Shown here piece after piece: positions 1 through 12,804 of a stretch of 64,000 nt of DNA. Location: positions 24,487-88,486 of the forward strand of contig CAMPDV010002018.1 of NCBI GenBank assembly GCA_946699065.1. The letters run 5' to 3'. How positions within the stretch are numbered: the stretch's first letter is position 1; every line of letters begins with the position of its first letter. Below the pieces are notes generated by a model. The model did not search any database. It was given only the letters and a program-made list of their open reading frames with translations, and was not told where the DNA came from. The DNA is from Loxodes magnus. Lineage: Eukaryota > Ciliophora > Karyorelictea > Loxodida > Loxodidae. The position numbers were made by a program, and so were the translations under genes.

Positions 1-2304
1 TATCATTACTTGGTTATTTATTCCATCAATTAATAGTCAAGCTTAAAGATATTAAAAACAGCAAGAAAAACAGTTGAAGAAATAAAAAATTACTACGATT
101 TAAATTAAATAAATAATAAATATCTACTTTTAATTTTACTTGTTAAAAATGAAAATAGTTGGAACTAAGAAATGTTTATCGGATATGCTCCTTTTAAAAA
201 TTGTTTAGCAGTTGATTAAAAAAAAATGTTCGTTTAATTGTTTATATTTAACGTTGCTTGTTTTTCATTAAGCAAAATAAGCCCTTATATAAAACTTACT
301 TTTAGAGAAAAAGTTATATAAAAATGTTTTAAAAATGAAATATATTTTATAAAATAAAGATTTAGAAATAAAAATTAAATAATTAATTAATTATTTTAAA
401 TTTATTTTAGAAGCTTCATTAAAGCATATTTACATATATATTTAGTAATTTCTTTTATTTTTCAAAAGAATCATTAAGATATTAGATTTTTTATCTTAAA
501 AGTATAAAAGAATTTAAGGAGATTTCGATTAAATTATTTTCATTTAAATTATTAAAAAATAAGCAAAAATCTTTAGAATAAACTGAAACAATAAAAAAAT
601 TCTAAATGTTTTGCTATTACTATTTTTAGAATGATAGAAGAAATTAATTCTAAGACATTTTTGAAGAGAACTAAGGAAGTTAAAGGCGAGATGAAAGAAA
701 AAGAATGAAAGTTAGAATTTTGTAAAAGAGATATTAAACAGAGAGTATAAAGTAGCGAAGAATTAATGAAATAATTAAAATGTTTAATACTTAAATACAA
801 AAGATGAAATAAGCCTATTTAAAGTTAGATAAATAGATTTTTAAGTTTAATTGTATGAAATTTAATTTCTCTATTTTTATTGCTTGCTGATATATTCTAA
901 AAAAGTTTTCAAATTTTTTCACTTTCTTCTTTTTTGATTTTACTATAAATTAATTTGATTTTAAATCACTTTGATTTATTTAAAGCAAGTTTTTCCTTAT
1001 TTCTTCTTTTTAAAATTTTGTAAATTTTTAAAATAAATAATCTTTTAAATTTTTGATTTTTGACTGACATATATATTCTTTTATTTTTAATTTTTTAATA
1101 TTTTTATTTCTATGATTTAATTTTAAAATTTTTAAAATTTTTAAAATTTTTCATAAAATGTATTATTTTTAATTTATTCTTTTATATATTTATTTTTTTA
1201 ATTTTTACAGACTTATTTTTAATTTAATTTAATTTTTTATCTTCTTTTTTAAATTAATTATCTATAAGATTTTATTTTATATTTTATTATAATTATTTAA
1301 TACTTTCAATATGCTTTTAAAATTCCTATATATATTTTTAATTAATTTTATTTGTTTAATTTCAATTCATTAAGTTTTTTTTAGATTAATTATGTAATTT
1401 AAAATTTATTTAAGATTTATTTCATACTTTGTTAAAATGAATTATTTTTTTCATATATTATAAAGTAGAATTAGATATATATTTTTATAATCTTAAATAA
1501 TTTAAATTTTAAGATATTTATTCTGATTATTATCATTGTTAACCTTTTTCTTTTTTATGATTGAAGAATTTATTTATGAATATTCATTATATATAACTAT
1601 AGTAATAAATTATTCTAATTTTAAATAGTTTATGCAAGTTTTTTTTATTTAAAGATATTATTTTATTTTTATGTTCTATTTTTTTTAATTTTACCTAAAG
1701 ACTAGCAAGTAGTTTAATGAATGTTTGGTCGAATTTTTATAAATTTAGAAAATTATTAGATTAAAAAAAAAAATTAGATTTATCATTTAAATAGTTAGTA
1801 ATAAAATACAAATACTATATAAACCATTCATTTTAAAGAATATAAACCTGAAAAAATTTGTTTAATATTTCAAATCTTGCAAAGCTAAAAAACTATATTC
1901 AGTTATTTAATTATGCCAAAAGACTTATTTTCTAAGTATAACAACAAATAATTTTAAAATTAATAAAAATAAGTATATAAAAAATATTTTATATAAGTTC
2001 CTAAGTTTAATATTTTAAAATGCTTTAATTTTAAGAAAACATTTCTAAAATTTAAGGAAATAAATATAAAATTTATTTCACTCTTTATCATTTATAGTTT
2101 TTTTATATATCTCGTGATATTTAAATGATTAATAGAAAAATAAAATATAACAATCTTAAATTTTAATTGCAAGAAAAGTTTTAAAATAAAGAAAAATCCT
2201 TTAAAAAAATGAAAATGCTTAAAAAATCTTAGAATATTTATCATAAATTAAAGATATTTAAGCATCTCGAACTATTTTAAATTAAGAATTTTTGTTAATT
2301 CTCT
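1..2304. other. AT-rich intergenic DNA
   Basis: Long A and T runs on both strands with no protein motif, RNA gene or repeat that I can recognise. Reading frames are open only because TAA and TAG are sense codons in this genome. The stretch near 1000-1700 is especially T-rich and simple in sequence. Confidence 0.6.
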
Positions 2305-3160
2305 AAATATTTTTCATTAAAATTAAATTAAATTAAATTAAAAATTTTATGGATAATGGAATGGTTCCTTAATAGATCCATAACTCCCTGCATTACCTTT
2401 TACAGGGTCTCAGACTCGCCGGTGTCTCCACCCAAGTTCACTTCCGAGCTTTCCGAATGGTCTTGGAGTTATCTTTTTTCTTCAAAGCTAACCATCCGAA
2501 GAAGGATAAAAATTTTTAAGTTCTTTCCAAATATTTTTCTTTATTTACAATTCCTCCTACACTTTTTTCATAAGTGGAATAAACTACCGCATATATAACA
2601 TTTTTTCTTGAAAATTTTTTCTGTCCTCATAGGTTATTCTTCTATTACCATTGGATCATTATTTCTTTTTAGTATTATTCCTCTAATTTTCCTAGTCTTT
2701 TTTATGTCCGTTATTTATTAAAATGCGTTTTCATACTTTAAGAAATCTGTTCCCATTTATTCATAAATTCTTACTATGTCTCATTTTATTTCTTAATATC
2801 TGTTGTTAATGTCCTCTTTGGTCACAAATTCATTATGCGGTCTCTCATCCTCGACATGGTCTTATAAGTCTTATTGTAAACTCATGACGTAATGTTCGAG
2901 GTTCTCTACCTTATCAATGTAATCAAAAATGATTTAAACAGGAGACTTTTTATCTAAGTTCATAAGTTGTTCGAAGGTGTAACTTTTTTTTGAAATCTTG
3001 GAAGGAAATTATTTTTCTTCTGAGATTTTACAATATTATTTCTTTTTTGTCTTTGTAGGAGTTTGTTAGAGCTGGAAAGATTGATCTAAGGAGCTACGAG
3101 AAGCCTTTTAGTCGAGAAAGCCTTTGTTCCATCCCGCAATCTTTTTTTTTAAATATTTTT
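2305..3160 (-). mobile_element. Zinc-knuckle ORF1-only retroelement, copy A, with target-site duplication
   Basis: A block of clearly higher GC content sits in AT-rich DNA and is bounded by the direct repeat AAATATTTTT at 2305-2314 and 3151-3160, a likely target-site duplication. On the minus strand it begins near GCGGGATGG, encodes one zinc-knuckle protein, and ends in a simple AATTT-type repeat at 2320-2345, which is where a LINE-like 3' tail is expected. No reverse transcriptase or endonuclease is present, so it would depend on another element to move. It resembles the copies at 11959, 51111 and 52710 in layout and in the zinc knuckle, but is too diverged to belong to the same subfamily as the 51-53 kb pair. 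Confidence 0.8.
2343..3131 (-). pseudogene. ORF1-like protein with coiled coil and CCHC zinc knuckle (retroelement A)
   Basis: The minus-strand frame reads a hydrophilic, heptad-like N-terminal part (TFEQLMNLDKK, DYIDKVENLEHYVMSLQQD). A motif NNDPMVIEEQP follows, and then the zinc knuckle CYICGSLFHLWKKC at 2559-2600, which is CX2CX4HX4C. The Trp after the His is an in-frame TGA (2568-2570). Zinc knuckles of this kind bind nucleic acid in Gag-like and LINE ORF1 proteins. The obvious ATG (3130-3132) is one base out of phase with the knuckle frame, and no TGA stop precedes the 3' tail, so I treat this copy as damaged. The DPM-IEE motif recurs in the 51 kb copy, which supports the frame. Confidence 0.75.
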
Positions 3161-4180
3161 AATATATTAAAATTAAAAAATAAGCTTAAGAATATTATAG
3201 AAAAGAGTAAACTATATAGATCTATCTCGAAAAGGAAACATCTGCTATAAAAGATTTTAGTTTAAATAAAATAAGAGCCTTATAAATTGGTTTCGTATAA
3301 TTATTAATCTCTAATATAAACATTATAAATTCTTGCTAATATACCTATTTGAAAGGATATTTTTAATTATTTCATAAAAATGCTTTATTGTTATAAATTA
3401 AAGATTTTAAAAGATATCTATCTTAATTAAATATTTATAGAGAATTAATATTAATATAATAAATAAAAAGTATTAAGAACCTTTCTTTACAATAAGACAG
3501 CATTTTAAAGCATTTTTAATAAATCCCAATTATGTTTCATTAAAAGATAGTTAATTATATGAGAATTGCATTAGCTGAGAAAAATTTTGTATTGCTTCTA
3601 ATTTATTTATTACTATCTATAACTTTCATGTTTCACTAATTAATAAAAGTTTAGATTAAAAAATGCATAAACATATCTATTTTTAAAAACATATAAATTA
3701 ATTATCTATTAGAAAAACTTAATTTTTAACCATATTATATTTAAAAAAAATTTATTTAAGAATAAAAAACAACGAACTAAGAGTTTATTATACTTTATTT
3801 TAAACGGAACAATAAATGAAAAATTATAATTCATTTCAAAAAAATATAAATCTAAAAGATTATAAAAGTTCTTAAATTTTATTTAAAATAAATTTAAAAT
3901 AAAATAATATATCAAACTAAAAAAAACAAGAAAAATTTAATAGCACTGAAGTAAAAGATTCTCTTTGATTGTAAAAATTTCTATCTAAAACAATGAAAAC
4001 TGGAAAATTATCACTAAAATACATTAAGTAAGAAGAGAAAATATTAATTAAAAAATTTTAAGAAAAAGGATAAAAATTATAAATCTATATAAAAAGGAAC
4101 AAATTTTTTGAAAAAAAATTGAAAAAAATGTTAAAGAAAAATTCTTTGAAAAAAGAAGAAGTGAAATGAATTATTATTAT
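3161..4180. other. AT-rich intergenic DNA
   Basis: I see no gene, RNA or repeat here. It lies between retroelement A and the outer edge of the left inverted-repeat arm. Confidence 0.6.
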
Positions 4181-5960
4181 TTGATAAGTCATATACTAGA
4201 TACTCTTGAATAATAGACATATATTTTTTTTATAGTATCAAGGTTTACTTTTATGATTCATATAATTATACATATATATCATCATTTTCTCCTAGGGAAG
4301 ATATTTACATGACTTGTTTAAAAGTCTTAATTGATATACTATATGATTTATAAAGAGAAAATTTAACCTTCGGATAGTTTACTTATACTTATTTAACTTA
4401 GGATCATTCATCTTAATAAATCTATTTCTATATCAACTTAAAACCTTCTAAAATAATATATAAGACTTATTACATTCTTAATACTTTGATTATAATAAAT
4501 ATAATCTTATCCTTTTAGCTTTATTCAAATAATGTTAAAAACTATTATCTACATTCAAATTAAAAAAATTATATTAAGCTATAACCTTAGAATGTCATAA
4601 ATATTAAGAAGCACTAGAGTAAAGAGTAAAATAAGTACAATAGAACTATCAAATAGTTTTAATTAAGCTAAAAAGAACTAGGCTATCTATTTATAATATT
4701 ATAAGACAAATTTAATTATTAAACTTAGTTATGGTATAACTATCATAGGGTATTTATTTAAATTTGTTAGATTTAAAACTTTTTTTGCTTAGCCTCAATT
4801 GTTTAGTACATACTAAACATTCTTTTGATGCAAAATTTATAGCACATCTTCTTAATAGACTTAGGTGTTCAACTAAAACTCATGGTATTAAGATACTTTA
4901 ACAGAGAGCAGTTGATTTAAAGCATTCTTGTAATGATGTAGTTATTACTTTAATTGATAGTATGTAATAAGAATATTTACTTTTATAACAATATTAAGAT
5001 TAAGTTTCATACCTTAAACCTTAATAGAGTCAATATCTCATAATATATGAAAATTATTATTAAGTTAGACTGGAAAAAATCCAAAATTTCTTTTATCGCT
5101 ATAACCAAATATATTCTAGTAGAAACATACTTAGATTTATTTAGTTCACTTAAAGCATATTGATAAATAAATGATTAGGTATATAATCAATTACTCAGCA
5201 TTAGCAGGATAGTGCTATTCTTATAATTAAAAAAGATTAAAGAAAGCTACTATTTTATTTTATAAACATACCAAAGTTAATTAAATTATATTAAATCTCT
5301 TTAAATACTCACATATTTAAAGGCTAAGGCCATATTTATTTTATAAATTATGCCTACTTGAATATCTATTTTGTATTATCTAAAATAGATTAAATTAAAG
5401 AAGCAGAAAGAGAATTTCGAAGATCTCTAAAATAAATATTTTATACTTAGAAAAATCTAATTTTTATTACTATTTATAAGAAGCTTCACAACTATTAAAG
5501 ATAAAATGATTTATTTCTCTACTAATTTAAATCTAAAGAAGAACAATAAGGTTATAATTTAGCTGATTAACTTTTGTCTAATTTATATAATAACTTCAAA
5601 GATGTAATATTTTAATTAAATACACTTCTTTTAGATATTTAGATTTAGTGTCTAAAATAAATTAAAATGAATATTAATTTTTTAAATTTTATCCTTTCTG
5701 ATGCTTTTTATATACTTGCTAAGAAATTTAATTAATAATGGAGATAAATTTTAACTACTTTATATATTAGTCCCTATAAAAAAAATATAATATAACTCTT
5801 TAGGTAAAAACTTGCTATAATTAAAAATTTATTAGCATCCTTCAAATTTAAATTGGAGTGATATTTTAATGTCATCAAGCAACCTCAATCACTTTTAATT
5901 TAAATTCCCGTTAGTTTAATTTAATAAAGCTTTTAAAGTTATTAATCTAATTTTATAATA

Positions 5961-6754
5961 ATGAAGTTGCTAAGCTTATAAAATCACTTGATAGAAACTA
6001 TTCAAGTCACTAACGATTACTAAGATCAAAGTCTTCAGTAAGGTAATCTAATACCCGGCACCCTTTATCAGAACTTTAGTCCAAGCGCTCTTACTTCTTC
6101 GTAGAAGGAAGAGTTGTCTCAAATGTGTACCTCTTAAATAAAAGCTCCTCAAATGAGAAAAAGAAGCTTCAAAGGATACAACTCTAGGAATCGTAACAGA
6201 GCTAGTTGGAGTCTCTAAGAAGACTAAATTTTATTTAGACTTAAAATAGAAAAATAATCTTGGAGTTAGATAGCAAAACAAATTAACTTCTAACTTTATG
6301 AAAATAGATAAGTAAAAGATGCGAAGCAAGTAAGAGAAAGATGGACTAATTACTTAAATCCTTATTTAAAAAGTAAGTTTTAAGATTTAGAAGGAGAATG
6401 AACGGAATAAGAAAACGAAGTTCTAGTGAACTTATATTTAAAGTTAGGACCTAAATGGTCATAAATATCTAAATGTTAGAAACAAGAAATGAAAACTAGA
6501 TAAAGAGTCACACTTTAACTTTAATAAGCAAGCTGCGTAAAAGTGGATAGTTATAAGAGATAGAGAAGAAAGAGTAGTGTAAAAGCCAATAAATTTAATA
6601 GAGTTAATAGAGTTAATAGAGTGAGTAGGGTAAAAAGGAAAGTATTGTGTAAGAGGTTTATAGATCTGATGTAGAGATATAAGAAAACAAGTGGTTAAGT
6701 AATATGAAAATAAAAGATAGTGGTAGTTACGAAGTAGTTCTAATTGCGGAATGA
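5961..6754 (+). pseudogene. Two-repeat Myb protein, copy 1 (frameshifted)
   Basis: It begins ATGAAGTTGCTAAGC and can be read as the same protein as the intact copies at 23135 and 31087, through Myb repeat 1 (ASWSLQED, KQSWSQIA, RERWTNYLNP) into repeat 2 (GEWTEQENEVL, PKWSQIS). The Trp of GEW is a TGA codon. Around 6470 one A is missing from the run that reads TCTAAAATG in the other copies. This throws the recognition-helix part and the C-terminus out of frame. A 9-base unit (TTAATAGAG) is also present three times instead of twice near 6600. The normal C-terminus (YEVVLIAE then TGA at 6752-6754) survives in another frame. It is a recent pseudogene. Confidence 0.85.
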
Positions 6755-9700
6755 TTATTTATTTATATTAATTTCAAATTATGAATGCATATCTAGTAAA
6801 TGAATCTTGTCTCATTTAAAAAATTAAATTGCTAATGTTTTTCTTCTTTATAAATCTTATGTTTTATTTCATTTTTCTACTTTTTATCTTTCCGAATTTT
6901 TCTAAGTATAATTACTTTTATACATGAGTCATATCTTAGATGCTAAAGAAAATATAAAGAACTATTATATCATGTGTAAGAAAGTAGTAGGGAATGAGAA
7001 AAGCATACACAAATATGATTTAGAAAATTGATGTCTAAAGCATTCCAGTAAATACCGAACTAAAGTTAATTAAAAATAAAAAATATGAGCAACGAAGAAA
7101 AATATCAACAATTATAGAAGTATTTAACTATTGCTTATGATGAACTTTAAAACTTTTTAAAAGATATCATTTAAATGACTTGAAGTGGTATTTATGATAG
7201 AGTTATTTAGTCACATTGAGAGTATACATGATTAAAATAAAATAAAAACTCATTAAGTAGTTTTAGCAACATTTCAACTTAAGATAATTTATGAAATAGA
7301 AAATAATTATTTGTTAATTTAGATGATTAAATTAAAGTTTTGCACAAAAGTATTTGCATTAATACAATCAAAGAGTAAAAACTAGGAATAAGTTTCTTAT
7401 TTAATCGAAACATAAATTTATAATAAATGGAGAGAAAGAGATATAAATTACTAAAAAGCATATTAAGAATATCATAATTAAGTAGCAAAAATAAATTTTG
7501 AGTCTAAAAGATTTATAGAAATTCCTCATAAATATTAATAAATAAACATTCGCTTATAATATTAAATTTTATTTTTGACGAAGTGCTTAAATAAAGTTAT
7601 TATTATCCGTCTATATTTATTATTAATATCTATCAACATTATTAATTCCTCACTGACTATTTGAAATTTAAGTTTGAAAGATATAAAAATAAGTAATTTA
7701 AATAATAAAATGATTAGATTGTAAATTTAATTTAGTTGTATATAATTTATTATTTTACTCTTAGCTTAGATTTTATATTTTTAATTTAAGAAGCTTTTAT
7801 TATTCATTCACTATTATAAATCAAATTCCTATTGAGATCATATTCAATTTAAGAACTAATTTATTATATATCTGGGGTGGAAAAAATACTTTTGCTTCAA
7901 TTGCTAAGATTAAATCTATAAATGGAGCTAAAAAAGGTTAATTGGCTAAATACAAGTAAAATCTTTATTCTCTTTGATTTCTATTATCGAAAGCGTATCT
8001 TCATTTTGTTTTTTAAGAAATAAGTTTTTAGATAAATATTAAAAAAGTTATATTCAATTATTAATAATTAGTCTATTTCTATCTACTTATAAAGGAAGTG
8101 CTTCTATATCACAAGTTAATAAATGAATCTAGCTAAATTTTATGATTTAATTTAAGTTCTTAAAATAAAAATTGTAGTCTAAGTTATATAAGCTTATGAT
8201 CTAATATTTCAAGAACATAATTATCTTACTAAAATTAAAGGAGAACAATTTATAATTCAGACTTAAAAGGATAAATTACAATTATTTTAGATGATAAAAA
8301 ACCTAAAACTATTTTTAAATCTTGGGAAGCAAAATTTTCCTCTTGTTTTATACCATTAAATTAATATTTCAGAATAAATCTAAAAAATGTGCAGGCAGCT
8401 CATAAATATATTGCTAATAAGTTAAAAGTTGATTCATAACGACTAAAAGGATATAATTATAAAGATTTAATTTTTATCTCAAAAAATTTATTTGTGATTT
8501 ATAAAAAATTAATGAAAACACCAATATAATTAAAAGAAGCCATAAATGAAAATTACAAAACATTCATAAATCTAAATATGCTAAAGATAAATTAATTTAA
8601 AATAGTATTTTATTTAGCAATGCTTTAATTTAAATTCAATACAGAACCTTTTAGTATTTTTTGTTGAAAAATTGAATAGAGAACAAAATTTAGGTATGCA
8701 AAATGAATATTTGTTTCATCAAAATGTAAAAATGAAAGGCCTTACTATTACTTCTAGATACTTCAAATGAAAATGATTTTTAAAATGAGCAAGATATTAT
8801 AGCTCTATTTAAAAGAAAATATACAAAAATTAAAATTATAAAATAAGCTTAATTAAGCTAGGGTTATAGTAGCTTTGGTATAAACTTCTTATAACTTACT
8901 TGATGATATTATAATTCAAATAGTTTTGATTACTCACAACATCATAATTATAAATAATGAATAAAACTCAATCATCCAATAAAGAAAATAATAAAATAGT
9001 TAAGGATATTAATAAATAGACTTAAGATAGATCTTCAAGTGTACTTAGTTATTATTTTAGTATATTTATTTGACTAATAAATAATAAACCTTAAGAATGA
9101 GAGAGATAAAGCATAATTATAAGAATATTCTTAAAGGAAAAAATTAATTTAAAAACTTTATCCCAAATCAAAATTAGAAGCTTTTTACTTTCGCCCGAAA
9201 ATTAATCATCTACTAGAAGATTAGAATCTCTAAATTATTTAGCACAAATCTAAAAATTTCGGAGCAAAATTAAAACAGTTTAAACTACCTGTGAAATAAA
9301 AGAATGAGATTTAAAAAAATATAATGAGAAAAACTAAAATTATAGTTAATAAATATTTTATTAGAGCTATAAAGCTTAGCTACATAAATCTAGTTGTTTA
9401 TTATATTTTTTTCTATTTTTTAATTGTTTTAAATTACCTTAAAGAAATTTTAATAATTAACAATAAAACTTCATTGCTTTATCAATTCTAAACCTCCAAA
9501 TTATTTAAAGCAAAAGTTTAAAACTAAGTCTGCTAAAGTTATTTACAAAGATATAAGAAATTATTTAATCTTTAGTATTTCAATTATTATCTTTGCTAAC
9601 TTGCTTTTAAAAAGTTAATCAGAGTAGATTTAATATCATATATGCAAAATCTTTTATTCTTTCATATTTTTACCTAATATATATAATTCTTTCTTTAAAG

Positions 9701-11949
9701 TCTACAGTTGTACTTATAACAAATAAAATATGCTTTAGTTAATTTTTTAAAGCTTTGCACTAATAAATTAGTGATTCTGGATGAAAATAGCAATAAATTT
9801 GCTTCAAAATCTTGAAAATGTAAGTTAGAGTAACTTATTGCTAACTTTTGATAAATAACTATCAATTTTTAGGAATTTATTCCTATTTCATATTTATGGA
9901 TCTTCGAAATAAATCTCACTGAGCTATAAGGTAGATCATACAATTAAAAAAAAGTTACTATATAATAAAAATAAATAAAGAAAAGCATAAAAAGCAAAAT
10001 AAACAAAATCGTATAAATGATATCAAATACTTATGATTTAAAGCAAATTAACTAATATTAGAATAAAAGCCAAATAGTTTTAAGAAATAAATTGAATAGA
10101 TTTTAAGTACTTAAATAGAGAAACTTAAAAATAATCTCCTAAATCATCACTTTATAAATTATATTTGATTCTTAATATAAAAATGTTTTATTTCTTTTTC
10201 ATTCCAAATTATATACTATTTAGAGCTTAAAAAAAAGAGTGACTCGCAAGCAAACCATCATATTAAACCACTTTAAGATACTATTATTTAAAGATTTTAA
10301 TTTGATTCCTAAAAAAAAAACTTAATTAATAAGGATTTGAGTAAATCAATTATACCACATAAAAATGTATTTAAAATGATAGTCAAAAAGCTTAATTATT
10401 AGTGAAAAGTAAACTAAATAAAGAATAAGTTTATTAACTTTAATTATCTTAATTATAATATAGTAGCTAATATTTTATGCTTAAACACTAATTTATAAAC
10501 TTATATATCCATGATTAAAATAAATTTATTCTACCTTTATTTTTATTTTTAGGAGACTCATACCTTAGTAATTTAAAATTCTCTCTTTAATCAATTTTTT
10601 CAACATTTGAAATTAAATATAATATTTGGGTCATTTTTATAAAACTTAAAATAAATTTTTTGTTAAACAAATATAATTTTTATCATCGCTAAAACCAAGA
10701 AGAACTAGTTACTATGACAGGATTTATTAAAATTATGTTCTTTCTTAGGTTTTTTTAAGTGAAGAAATGAAAATAGTTTTTGGCAGAACAATAATAGTAA
10801 CAAATACTTCTATAATTGATGCTATGAGTCTAAATTTATCAATTAAGCTTAAAATTTTTTGTTTAAGATAAAATAATTTTATCTTTTGTCTTTAATATTT
10901 TTTAATTTGTTAGTATATGAAGATAAAAATAGTTAATGAGCTATGCTAAGATAGGGAATGAAATTAAAATTACAAAGACATTAATATTTAACCTGATAGA
11001 ATTATTATCACTCTAATGATTTAGTTTATACATTTTCTTGATTAGCTTATTATAGATAATCTTTTTCCTTGGATCTTAGAAATGATTTGTTATAATCTAA
11101 ATGATTCCTTTCATTTAATGTTTAGATTTTTAATGCTAATGATTTAGTTATAACTTGAAATATTCTTCAATAGGATTGAATTTTAATTTACTCAATAAAT
11201 TTGCCTACACTTAACCATTATAGATAGATGTAATTAAAAGGCTTTCTTTATATACTATTTTTATAGAGTTCTAAATTTAGATTTTGACTTATAAGATTAA
11301 GAATTAATTTGTCCTTTTATCTTTATAAGAATAGCAAAGTATTTGAAAGCTTAAAGTAGTTTATGAAGAGAAAATTTAATGAAGCTAAATCTATCTTATA
11401 TTTTTTAAATTCTTAAGTAATATAAAAAACCTAAATCTATACCTCATTCTAAATTATCTATTATTAAAATTTTAACTTTCCTCTGCTATATCATCTATGC
11501 ACTAAATTTATCTAGACATACTAGCAAATCTACTGAGATTAAAAAATGAGAGAATTTAGATTAAGCTATTTGAATATTCTTCTACTAAAGAATATAACTA
11601 TTAATTATATTATTAAGATATATCAATTTGAAACTAGAAAGTTATTGATATAATTAAAATCTCATTTTTGTTGCTTCAGTTATAAGAAAGTTTATCTTAT
11701 AATTATAAAAAGTGAATACTAAATAATTTTATTTTAGAAGTATAAGTCAAACAATAATAAGCTTTACTCTAACCAATAACTATAAGTTTAATCTAACTTT
11801 ATAGTAAGGAAAATTCATTTTCCAACTAACTTCATATATAAGTTTCATCTTATTTATTTGCATGCTTAACAATTAAATTTGGTCTGTTTAAGTTATTTTA
11901 TACACTTTTCTAGTTTAAATCATTTTAAGTGTACTAGCTTGCTTATAAC

Positions 11950-12804
11950 TTGTATATAAAAAATGGAACAATCTATTCGCCTTTCCAAAAACTTAACTAG
12001 AAACGAAAAAAGGAAAGCGACGAAACAATTACTTAAATAACAAAAACTAGAAGAGAAATCGAACTCCTCATCAGAAGGTAAAATTATAATAGCAACAGCT
12101 CAGAAGAATCCAGGTAAGATTGGAGAGAATTCAGAATTTTTTTTATAGCTCGACTAAATTAAAAATAAAATTTCTGAGTATCAAGAAATAATTTACAACC
12201 AAGGAGAAAAAATCAGAGAATTAATGAACTTCATAGATGATCAAAATAATGAATTGTTAATAATTAGACGTCAGTTAATCAAGAATAATTTAGTAACGGA
12301 ATAATAATTATACTAATAGTCTCAAACGAACCTTAAACAAAATCAAGGCATGATTATTGAAAAGGAATTAATTTAAAAAGATGTTGCAGAAAAACAGAAA
12401 GATGAAAATATTGAATAAGATTTAATAAAACGAATAAATCAGCTTGAAAAAAAGTATTTTAGAAAAAACCTTTGAAAAGATAAACCAAACAATGTTGGTA
12501 TTGCAAGTCAATATGACATTTATTGAAAAATTGTGGTGGCTGAAAATAAATATAAATAAAAGAACAAATAAGAACGTGAAAGACTCTTAATAGGCTATGA
12601 ATTACTGAAACCGGAGTCTATAAAAGAAAAATATTTACTGGAAAATCGGAAGATTTTTAGTGGTTACCTCCCATGTAAAAAACTCGGTCGTGGTATCCAT
12701 CCACGTTAAAAAAATGGCAGCAAGAAACTGGTTGAGATTCCAGGTATTGCAAGACTTTTAAACTTTAAGTTCATTATTATTATTATTATTATAATTTGTA
12801 TATA
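11950..12804 (+). mobile_element. Zinc-knuckle ORF1-only retroelement, copy B, with TSD and (ATT)n tail
   Basis: The left arm carries 11959-12795 as extra sequence relative to the right arm. There (around 25.9 kb, reverse complement) the uninterrupted site reads ACTTGTATATATTTTAG. The insertion is flanked by TTGTATATA at 11950-11958 and 12796-12804, and it ends in an ATT repeat (about 12772-12791). These are the hallmarks of target-primed retrotransposition of a LINE-type element in plus orientation. The insertion came after the two arms were made, so it is younger than the inverted duplication. It has no reverse transcriptase of its own. Confidence 0.9.
11963..12795 (+). pseudogene. ORF1-like coiled-coil/CCHC protein (retroelement B), frameshifted
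   Basis: From ATGGAACAATCTATTCGC the frame reads a basic N-terminus, then a long charged region with coiled-coil character (KISEYQEIIYNQGEKIREL, EKELIQKDVAEKQKDEN) up to about 12447. The zinc knuckle CWYCKSIWHLLKNC (12493-12534, CX2CX4HX4C, Trp before the His encoded by TGA at 12514-12516) is one base out of phase with that frame. The likely slip is at the A-run near 12446-12453. Either this copy is damaged or the element uses a frameshift at the A-run. The other copies do not need one, so damage is more likely. The C-terminus runs into the ATT tail. Confidence 0.75.

Noticed and set aside
6590-6640. TTAATAGAG tandem units as a possible satellite or CRISPR-like array
   Set aside because: There are only two or three 9-base units and they are within the Myb coding sequence, where they encode a Gln/Ser repeat.
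7873-8592. Long plus-strand frame in the left arm (begins WGGKNTFASIAKIK, includes ILDDKKPKTIFKSWEAKF), mirrored in the right arm
   Set aside because: It reads well in places, but it contains TGA at about the background rate and I recognise no family. Near identity of the arms means the copies give no coding evidence.
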